NCBI RefSeq assembly: GCF_000835495.1
Contig: NW_015622542.1
Coordinates: 1,572,485 to 1,636,484, forward strand
Source: Cladophialophora immunda
Lineage: Eukaryota > Ascomycota > Eurotiomycetes > Chaetothyriales > Herpotrichiellaceae
Direction: 5' to 3'
Length of the DNA stretch: 64,000 nucleotides
Part shown: positions 56,055 to 64,000 of the stretch, piece by piece
How positions within the stretch are numbered: the first letter of the stretch is position 1
Layout: every line of letters begins with the position of its first letter
The notes under the pieces: model-generated
Databases searched by the model: none
The model's input: only the letters and a program-made list of their open reading frames with translations
Told to the model about the DNA's origin: nothing
Made by a program: the position numbers and the translations under genes

Positions 56055-57117
56055 ATGGCGAGACTTCTTGAGGGGAAGGTAGCTGCTATCACTGGCGGCC
56101 TTACAGGCATCGGGAGGGCAATAGCCGTCGAGTTCGCCAGGCAAGGAGCAAAAGTTTCCGTCAATCATCTCGGTCTACCAGCTGAAGAGGTGAGCACCCG
56201 ACAGCTTTTCCGAGAGGGTAACACAGCGGCAGCCTCTCATGACAGTGCTGCAGACGGCCATCTGATACTAACGGTTGAGTGGCATTTCAGAAAGACCAAC
56301 GCTCGTTGTGCAAGCAAGTAGGCAACGATAACAGCCAGGAGGAGTTCCCGCTGTTCTTTTACGCCGGGGACATCTCAGAACCAGATGTGGCGGAGGCGTT
56401 CTTGGTCCGCACCGCGCAGCAGTTCGGTCGTCTGGACATTGTGGTTGCCAATGCCGGGGTTGCTCAGTTCCACGAGTTCTTGTCGACCCCGGACGACTAC
56501 ATCCAGAGCCACGTCCAAGTCAACGTGTTGGGAACTTATTACACCGTCCGTGCCGCGGGCCGGATCATGCAGGCGCAAGGGACCGGAGGCTCGATTATTG
56601 GAATATCTAGCGTTTCTGCTCTCACGGGGAGCGGCGGCCTTGTGCATTATACGCCAACCAAAGCTGCCGTGCTCAACTTGATGCAATCATCCGCCGTTGC
56701 CCTCGGACCGTACGGAATTCGATGCAACGCTTTGCTTCCCGGGACGATCAGGACGCAGTTGAACAAGTCCGATCTGGCGTGCAATGAGAAATGGAAAGAG
56801 GTTGAGCGCCGAACATGTCTCAAAAGGGTTGGTCTTCCAGCAGACGTATGTGGGATTGTAGAGCAGACTCCTCGATCCGCGATGCTGACGAGATCCCCAG
56901 ATTGCTGGTCCGGCAGTGTTCCTTGCCAGTGATTTGTCGCAGTATGTGGTAAGCAAGTTTCTGCCTTGATCTAATGAATCTGATTCGGTTGCTCACGAGC
57001 TCTAGACTGGTGCCCAGCTATTGGTTGGTAAGTGACCTTTTTATCTGGGACGATATGAACTCCTTTGATAACGTGGCCACTTTCACAGATGGCGGGATTT
57101 TTGTGAACCTTCAATGA
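56055..57117 (+). CDS. LRA1: L-rhamnose 1-dehydrogenase-like short-chain dehydrogenase
   Basis: Five exons (56055-56189, 56291-56845, 56901-56948, 57006-57027, 57089-57117) code 262 residues. Motifs are TGGLTGIG (13-20), the NAG loop ANAGVAQF, the catalytic Ser near 152 in SIIGISSVS, and Y165-K169 in HYTPTK. The C-terminus GAQLLVDGGIFVNLQ and the start LLEGKVAAITGG are close to yeast L-rhamnose dehydrogenase by memory. That enzyme oxidises L-rhamnose to the lactone with NAD or NADP, the first step of the non-phosphorylated rhamnose route. Specificity here is inferred. It is divergent from the KARI-like gene and near a sugar transporter and an aldolase family gene; the lactonase and dehydratase of the route were not found in this window. 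Confidence 0.82.
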
Positions 57118-58404
57118 TATACAGCCTGCTGACCTCTGACCTGTTTACGTATATTATCTGCACGATAACTGGTGCGGCCGGCGTATGATGACACCTTGAT
57201 CAGGCGAGCTTTGGCGCTAGTCCGCCCAGTACGGGTTCATCAATGGATATACCTCTGTAGAATTGCAATAGCATCTTCCACCACGTCCAAGATGTGAGAT
57301 TCAGCACACCACTGCGGCAAATTGACTCGCAATAGGTGTTGGAGGTTGTTCAGCAGCAATTAACCACTGGTTCATGGCATGTCGGGAATAGCCCACGAAG
57401 GCATGATGTCTTGGGTCTTTCTGGTGACCTTTCTGTAAGATGGCAAGGAACCGCAATGACTGGCTCGCGGAGGTTCCGGGCTTCGCCTGCGCGCGTCTAG
57501 TCTTATTGGTTCTTTCACTTCCCCTAAAACCTACCTGGTCAACGTTAATTGTGCCTCAAGTCTAAGGTCTTGTCACCAGACATCCATCTGGGCGTCTTCA
57601 TTGGTGTCTACCTCGGCATAAATCAAGCCTTCGAAGTTGCTTCTGCCGGGAGGCGAGTCTGGCTCCACATGAGACAGCCAGATTCTGCAGGGCTGCAGAC
57701 CAGGTTAGATCAACAACACGACACGATTCATCAGCAAAGACACCACGAGGCCAAGGTAGAGCGGGACCTCGATCTATGCCAGCATTTTAAGCCATCTCCA
57801 ACTCAGACCGGAAGTCCACTACACTGTCACAGGCTCGATGCTCCGCCAGGGAGTCCTCGTACCGGTCACATCCAGGTTGTCGGCGGCGTCCGGGAGGTCT
57901 TGGCATTCGGCTGCTGGAGGAACTCCTCGATATCAGATTGAGTCCCTCGCCAAAAGGAAGATCATTCAAGGCTGGATCTTGATGGCCCCAGTGCATCGCC
58001 GCTCGCCGAACAGCCCTCAGGGCGACTCGACCAACAATCATGCACGCAGTTATCAAGGGTCGACTGTCAAGAAGTCTTGCCAAGTCCGACTGAACGCCAT
58101 CAGGTCAAGCGGAACCCGCCCATCGTCTTGGCTGATGGACTGCAGCGAGTCTCCGAGCCACTGAGAATCGTTCCTCGGGTGCGACTGCAATCACACAAAT
58201 ACCCATTCACAGTGTGCGGAGATTCTTATCAGCGTCACTGCCAAGGGAGATTCCAAGCTGGGCGTGGACATTGGAGATGCCTAGCATCACCACGTTATAA
58301 CAACCTCGATGAACCCCAGGTAGGTGGATGTTCGATCTGACCTTGTCTGCCTTTTGCCTTCTCTATTCTTCCTTTGTGTCAGCAACCCTTGCGGAGTCGA
58401 AAGA
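57118..58404. other. Intergenic with a decayed minus-strand reading frame
   Basis: From about 58283 down to 57750 on the minus strand, one frame begins MSTPSLESPLA and, past an in-frame TGA, continues with NDSQWLGDSLQS and VPLDLMAFSRTW. Another frame downstream (for example MHWGHQDPALNDLPFGEG) may be its shifted continuation. This looks like a lost gene of unknown family. The 5' part of the gap is the intergenic 3' side of the SDR, and the 3' part is the promoter of the purine permease. Confidence 0.3.
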
Positions 58405-60434
58405 ATGGGTTTCAACGAGTGGATTCACAATGCCAACATGGCGGTTGCGCGCTCCTTCGTGGGCAAACGCTTCCGGCTCGATGGCTCGGGCCACCGCCGG
58501 GAACGAAAGGGGACTTATTTCTTCACCGAAATCCGAGCTGGGTTGGCAACCTTCTTCGCCATGGCCTACATCATCAGCGTCAATGCAACAATTGTGTCCC
58601 AGTCCGGCGGCACCTGTGTGTGTCCGCCTGATAGTCCTGATCTATGCGACAGTGACCCAGACTACATGATCTGCGTGGCTGGCGTTCAGCGAGATTTGGT
58701 CACGGCAACAGCTGCCATCTCTGCCTTGACGACTTTCTGCATGGGTCTTTTTGCCAACATGCCAATCGCCCTGGCACCGGGTATGGGTTTGAATGCCTAT
58801 GTAAGCTCCCTACCGCGTCCATAGAGATGTGCCCTTGTGTGCCTCTCGGTGCGGCAACCTGCGCTTCCCTGGCAGTGATCTGACAGCCTGCAGTTCGCTT
58901 ATACTGTCGTTGGATACCACGGATCGGGTCTCGTGCCATATCAGGTTGCAGTCACTGCAGTTTTTGTCGAAGGCTTCGTCTTTGTCGGACTGACAATTCT
59001 TGGTTTGCGTCAATGGCTTGCTCGAGCGATCCCCGCGTCGATCAAACTCGCCACAGGCGTGGGCATCGGACTATACCTGACTCTCATCGGTTTGACGTAC
59101 AGCGCTGGTATCGGTGCCGTTGTCGGCGCCCAAGCTACTCCGCTCGAACTGGCTGGTTGCAAAGCTGAATTCCAGGACGAGATGGGGTTGTGTCCTTCGT
59201 CCGAGAAAATGCGAAGTCCCACCATGTGGATTGGTATCTTTTGCGGCGGCTTCTTCACCGTCATGCTCATGATGTTCCGAGTCAAGGGCGCAATCATCTT
59301 CGGCATCTTGTTGGTCAGCATCATCTCCTGGCCCAGAGGCACGCCTGTCACCTATTTCCCGTACACGGAACTTGGCGACAGCATGTTCGATTTCTTCAAG
59401 AAGGTCGTCACTTTCCATCCCATTGAGAAGATCTTGACGGTGCAGGAGTGGAATATCTCGGGGTATGGAGGACAGTTCGGCCTGGCCTTCATCACCTTCC
59501 TCTACGTTGATATCCTTGACTGCACCGGCACACTGTACTCCATGGCTCGTTTCTGCGGCGCCATAGATGAGAAGACTCAAGATTTCGAAGGCTCTGCAGT
59601 GGCATACCTTGTTGACGCTTTTGGTATTTCCATTGGTGCACTCTTTGGAACACCACCTGTCACTGCATAGTGAGTACCCAAACCGAAGCATCAGGTTTCC
59701 CTCCAACGACATTAATGCTAACGATGCAACAGTATCGAAAGCGGTGCCGGTATCTCAGAAGGCGGAGGCACTGGTCTAACGGCAATCACCACCGGACTGT
59801 GCTTCTTCATCTCCATCTTCTTTGCACCAATCTTTGCATCAATCCCGCCTTACGCTACGGGGTGTGTTCTGATTATCGTTGGATCGCTCATGTAAGTCAA
59901 CACCTCCCCAGGCTTCCCCCCCTGCTTCGACTGACGATCGTCTGTTACAGGGCCAAAGCCGCCAAGGACATCAACTGGCGCTATATTGGCGATGCGATTC
60001 CTGCATTCCTGACAATCGCCATTATGCCATTCACATACAGCATCGCGTACGGCCTTATCGCGGGCATCATCAGCTACATCGTGCTCAACACCTTTGTGTG
60101 GATTGTTGAGAAGGTCTCCGGCGGCCGCATCAGGCCAGCTGACAAGGAGTACAAGGACCCCTGGACGTACAAGATCGAGGGTGGGATCCTCCCACCGTGG
60201 GTCACGCGTGCAGCCAAGGGCAAAAAGGACTTCTGGCGGCCGTATGAGGACGTCGAGCATAACACCGTTCCCGCTGGTGCACCTGGGATGACTCTCGACG
60301 GCAAGGACGGTGACAGTGTCAGTGCTGCGGAGGCGATGGCTGGAGCGGGCGCGGCCGAGAGAGGCGGGTTCAAGAGCGACGTGAGAGACAGCACGACGAG
60401 CGGGAGCGAGGAGGGAGAGAAGCTGAAGATTTGA
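58405..60434 (+). CDS. azgA: AzgA-type purine permease
   Basis: Exons 58405-58800, 58894-59669, 59733-59891 and 59951-60434 give 604 residues. Segments in order: TEIRAGLATFFAMAYIISVN, APGMGLNAYFAYTVVG, KLATGVGIGLYLTLIGLTYS, FLYVDILDCTGTLYSMAR and the EGGGTGLTAITTGLCFF region. This is the AzgA family, a proton symporter for hypoxanthine, adenine and guanine in the plasma membrane. The N-terminus also carries an extracellular-looking Cys-rich loop (about 70-95), and the C-terminal tail, about 100 residues, is hydrophilic and acidic, as in Aspergillus AzgA. The intron acceptors and frames are consistent. Purine uptake has no obvious link to the flanking genes; the window also starts with a PuuE-like deacetylase, but it is 58 kb away. 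Confidence 0.93.
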
Positions 60435-61350
60435 AAACCTGCTGTTTGCAGTGAGCGTATTTGGGGTTTGCTGTTGCTTTACAGGGCTAGGTATGCTTGC
60501 CATTCCGATGATGATGGAACTTCTCGTGACAGTGGGTAGGACCTCGTGTTCTGTTGGCAATTCCAAAACAAAGAAAGTGGGCAGGCGTGGCCAAGTTCGA
60601 AACATCGCTGCCACTTGTTGGTTGCGTCTGAACGACTCGTAATATGAAATCGATCACCCACTTCTGTGCCAGGCGCTCAATAAAACACTCGTGCCGGAAT
60701 CAAGAAGTTTATCAGCATAGCTAATATAGGCATATTGAAGGGGCAAACCCTTGAAAGGTCCCACCGACCTTTGCTCGAGACTGGGACGTGGTTTCAGCCT
60801 TGTTCGACTTTCCCTTCTTCGTCGCATAGGGTTACCGGCGAGCGACTTAATTATGCAACGAGGCAGCACTCCGGCAGCACAACCAGCCCAGCCGAGCTAA
60901 TATAACGAAGCAAGGGGCTCACTTGGAGGGCGAAGGAGGTTCAACACTTCTCGGTCCGAATATTAAATTGCTTGCCCAATTTCCGCACTGGCCAGTGACC
61001 TTTATCTATTAGATATGCTATGCGGTTACCCAAGTAGGCTTGAATCTCGGATCCGCCGCCTAGGCTAGTGATTTCCCCGACCTGCGGCTGAGCGCTAGTC
61101 AGGCTCCCCGTGCGAGCTTCCGTTGGCCGACGTGGCTGGGAGGAGCTACATGCCAAATGATGGCGACAACTGTCTCACTGAATGCAGAGGTTGGTCTAAG
61201 GGTTTTTTTGCTCTAATCCGACTAGGAAGGCTAGCCAGGTTAGATCACGTTGGCCCCACAAAGGATGGCAGGATATATTGAAGCAGTCTCCCAAACCATT
61301 GCAGATGGCTGTATTTCATAGTACATCGAATTTAGGGGGGTTCTTTCGGC
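60435..61350. other. Intergenic
   Basis: Contains the 3' side of the purine permease gene and the upstream of the zinc-ribbon gene. Frames on both strands have no motif. No repeat or RNA gene is seen. Confidence 0.5.
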
Positions 61351-61933
61351 ATGCGAGGGGAAGAGACGTCTTTGAGATTGTCGCGGCGGGCTGACAGGAT
61401 TCTGGTGGAGAGAGTTCTAGGACTTTACTGGTTGGCGGTGCTAGTCCCGCTGGGCCTGAATCTAGCCATTTCCGAATATTACTGCTGCAATGCCTTTTCC
61501 CCTCCAGAACATCCAGTCGCGATCCTTCGCAATAGAGCCCAATCACGCACCAATGCTGCCCAAGGCAAAGCTACCAATTGCAACACGGCTCCTGCAACCG
61601 GTTACACGACAGCCTCGACAATCTCGCGGCGATCAACTGCGACCATTCCATGCGAGGATCTGCGACGGTGGAAAGAGCCGCCGGCATCTGCTTGGAAAGA
61701 CATATCGAGCCGCGGCCAGAGGGAACTGCCGCCAAAGGGAAAAAAGAAAGTCACCGTTTTTGTGTGGCAATGCGTAAGTTGGACCTCATCCATCCCGCAA
61801 GAAGGCAACCGTCCAGGCTAATGAATGGCAGTGCAAGTGCGGCCACGCCCCGATCAATATCAAGACCAGCAATTGCCCAAATTGCTCGCAGCCACGCTGC
61901 CAATACTGTACCACTCAGAAAGTGAACAAATGA
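61351..61933 (+). CDS. Small zinc-ribbon protein
   Basis: Exons 61351-61773 and 61832-61933 give 174 residues. The 58-nt intron (GTAAGT...GGCAG, with a GCTAAT branch) joins VFVWQC to CKCGHAPINI, making a chain of Cys pairs WQCCKCGH, CPNC, CQYC at the C-terminus, a pattern common in small fungal zinc-ribbon proteins of unknown function. The N-terminal part up to the Lys-rich PPKGKKKVTV is not recognisable, and the true start may be later or another exon may exist. The second exon is only 34 codons and is easily missed. No domain with a known role is assigned. Confidence 0.5.
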
Positions 61934-62254
61934 GACAACAGGTGGGAGACGGGCGGAGGGTAACACAGCGAGCCAGCTTCCATCGCTTTTCTTCGAAGGA
62001 GGTCACGCGCACCGGGTCGCCTATCGACGAGAAGACCACGACAGCGCCCAAGTACTGCGTGTTCGCATCGTGGTCGGCCACAATGTCCTCTACTGGGAAG
62101 CGCTGTCAAATAGGTAGCCAATTCAGAAAAAGTACAACTTACCGCGGGAAGGCTTTATATCCCCATTTCGTCCTCGAACCATGCACAGGATGCCTTTTCT
62201 ACTGCTTTTTGGTCGTTCCATGAAATTGTTCCAGGTCTCTTCGTCACCAGCATC
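61934..62254. other. Intergenic
   Basis: Promoter side of the last gene in the window. No coding signal is seen. Confidence 0.45.
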
Positions 62255-64000
62255 ATGAGTGAATGGACGCCACAGTTCTCTGGCAGAGCAGACATCCACT
62301 TCAGTTTGAAAACCGAGAACCTACCAATCCTTGACTGGCCGAATACTAGAGAAGTTGCAGAGGAAGAGGGGGACGACGACGAGGAGGAAGAAGAAGAAGA
62401 AGAAGAAGAAGAAGAAGATGAGGGAGAGGAAACTCAGAGCCAACCTGGTGAGGCTGATTCCGACCAGGACGCCCAAGAGCAAACCATCATTCGCCAAATC
62501 CATGACTGCTTGCAGCCCGATGGTTGCCTTTTTATGGTAGACGCGCTTGACGGCTTTTGCCTAGGGACGGACCTTGCCTCGGTTCGGGCAGCCGCAACGG
62601 ATGAGGCTCGGCGCCAAAGTGCATGGATATATGACCGGAGCACAAACGGAGGAGTCCCCCGTTCAAAGCCCGACACGGGTCGCTTAAGTCCCGCCCTTCT
62701 CTTGGACCGTTTGAGCAAACCAGTAAGATTTCTGGGCTCTTTCCATCCGGCGATATCTGTAGAGACAATGTTTGATGCTGACCTATTCAGCGCTTTCCCA
62801 GCGCCTTCGACAATTCACAGGCGTCGTCTGTTCGCCAAACGTCGGCCGGCGCAACAAATCAGGCTTCGATCCCCTCAGACCAAGACGCAAAGCCTCAAGA
62901 CGAACTGGATGCAGAACGTCGATCAATGTACTGAAATCTCACCTTAACCAGACTGTATACAGGGCTCCATCGCTAACTACTGTCAGATTCATCCCCAATC
63001 TGAACCCCTCGTATATCTACGCCCTCCTCCGTACCGCCTCCATATACCAAGCCCCATCTCTCATCGAGGGCATGTACAAACACCTCATCTTTGAACCATT
63101 CTTTGGTTGGGAAACCACGGTGAGTCTCCCAGTGGAAAGTTCAATAGCACGTGCTTACCAGAACAGGGGCCAGAAGGACCTTGCGTATTACATATGGCGT
63201 TCCACCTGCCATATTACGTCTGTCAGAAGTCAAGTGTCCAACAGAGTGGCCAGCGCCAACATAAGGACAGGAGTCATCTGAGAAAATCGCAAGACGTCTC
63301 CTTCCTGGGTTGGAATGATTATGAATCGTCCATCTTTCTATATGAGGCTGTAATCTCTTGCATCATAATTGCCCCGAAAGATTGGACGTGGACCGCCTAC
63401 TGCTTTGCCGATTCTTTCTTCGAATCGGAAAATACCACCGAGTCAAAATATCAAGAAGAGCCACTCCCCGAAGGAAGTCGCAAGGATCCCTTCAGAAACG
63501 GCAGATTGATCAGCGATAATCAGTTCCATGACCCCAGAGTGTACTTTCTCGAGGTGTTGAAAGTTCGCCTGGAAGAGGTCTCTAGAGAATGGCGAATACT
63601 GGTGGAAATGTTCAGAGCGGGTATTGAAAACTACGCACAGGTGGGTGGTCTTTCCTTCCTTGTTTGATGAGAGATCCTCCTTCGGATGCTGCAAATCTCA
63701 AGAAACACAATGTTGTGGCCTTTGCCGAAGTCGGGTATGCAAACAAGCCTTGAAGGAGCCGCAAATGAATGTTCAATGGGACTCTTTCATTTACAAAGTG
63801 CTTCTTACTAACCTGTCGGAAAGAGTCACAACGCCTTGCTAGAGTCACACGGAAAGATATCTCGGAAAGCAACCCAAGAGCATGAGGAAAACGTCCGACG
63901 GGCCGAAAGTTTCGTTCTCCGAGTCAAGAGTCTCACAAGCAAGATGCTGCGCATGCTACTCGACACTGTTGAGGCTTGTGAGACGTTCTGTCGGGACCAC
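62255..64000 (+). CDS. Fungal protein of unknown function, 3' partial
   Basis: Exons 62255-62722, 62791-62927, 62987-63119, 63167-63640 and 63824-64000 read through in one frame to the window end (463 residues so far). The N-terminus is acidic, with a Glu run at about residues 39-60 coded by a GAG/GAA tract. Then come FMVDALDGFCLGTDLASV, ERRSIFIPNLNPSYIYALL, HMAFHLPYYVCQK, DVSFLGWNDYESSIFLYEA and a helical C-terminal part. I recall this arrangement as a widespread fungal hypothetical family, not as an enzyme. The last splice uses an ideal TACTAAC branch. Function, location and C-terminus are unknown, and the coding end lies outside the window. Confidence 0.65.
62381..62420 (+). repeat. GAG/GAA trinucleotide microsatellite in coding sequence
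   Basis: About 40 bp of almost pure GAA/GAG triplets in the acidic N-terminus of the last gene, coding a Glu run. Length is likely to vary between strains without breaking the frame. Confidence 0.85.

Noticed and set aside
62321..62503. Minus-strand frame with a run of Phe
   Set aside because: It is the reverse of the GAG/GAA tract in a real gene, not a membrane protein.
1..64000. tRNA, rRNA, CRISPR arrays, and intact transposons
   Set aside because: I scanned by eye for tRNA B-box-like GGTTCGAANCC, repeated arrays, reverse transcriptase or transposase motifs and long terminal repeats, and found none convincing.

Overview
This is a filamentous ascomycete (Pezizomycotina-type) nuclear segment. 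Genes lie on both strands, introns are mostly 47-100 nt with GT-AG ends and CTAAC/CTGAC-like branch sites, and the families are typical of moulds: Zn2Cys6 regulators, cytochromes P450, a LaeA-like methyltransferase, a TRI12-type exporter, a FluG-like fusion and an AzgA purine permease. I assembled exons by hand from frame continuity, splice consensus and remembered family motifs. Every joined model given here is a whole number of codons, but none was checked by a database search or RNA data. I cannot name the species.

Layout. 1-15 kb: the 3' end of a PuuE/allantoinase-type deacetylase, a decayed ADP-ribosylglycohydrolase-like relic, a histidine acid phosphatase, an intronless amidohydrolase-glutamine synthetase fusion, an exonuclease III-type nuclease, an F-box-like protein and a two-ended CxxC protein. 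15-29 kb: a MAPEG protein, a possible small gene, a lipocalin-like protein, a beta-hydroxyacid dehydrogenase, a GC-rich Ldh2-type dehydrogenase, a Zn2Cys6 regulator, a metallo-beta-lactamase-fold hydrolase and a TRI12-type MFS exporter. The last six look like a small metabolic cluster with its own regulator and exporter. 29-40 kb: housekeeping genes, namely RAV1, a ubiquitin C-terminal hydrolase, a PhyH dioxygenase, ALG1 and an Msc2-type zinc transporter.

41-57 kb is the most interesting part. It holds a RraA-like aldolase, a P450, a LaeA-like methyltransferase, a second intronless P450, a Zn2Cys6 regulator, an MFS sugar transporter, a short ketol-acid-reductoisomerase-like protein with altered active-site residues, and a short-chain dehydrogenase closely resembling yeast L-rhamnose 1-dehydrogenase. 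Together they suggest a regulated sugar or sugar-acid route mixed with oxidation and methylation genes. The methyltransferase and the regulator also carry four of the five GC-AG introns I infer, and the methyltransferase contains a 7-nt microexon.

57-64 kb: a decayed reading frame, the AzgA-type purine permease, a small zinc-ribbon gene and the 5' part of a large fungal protein of unknown function that runs off the right edge. I saw no tRNA, rRNA, CRISPR array or intact transposon.
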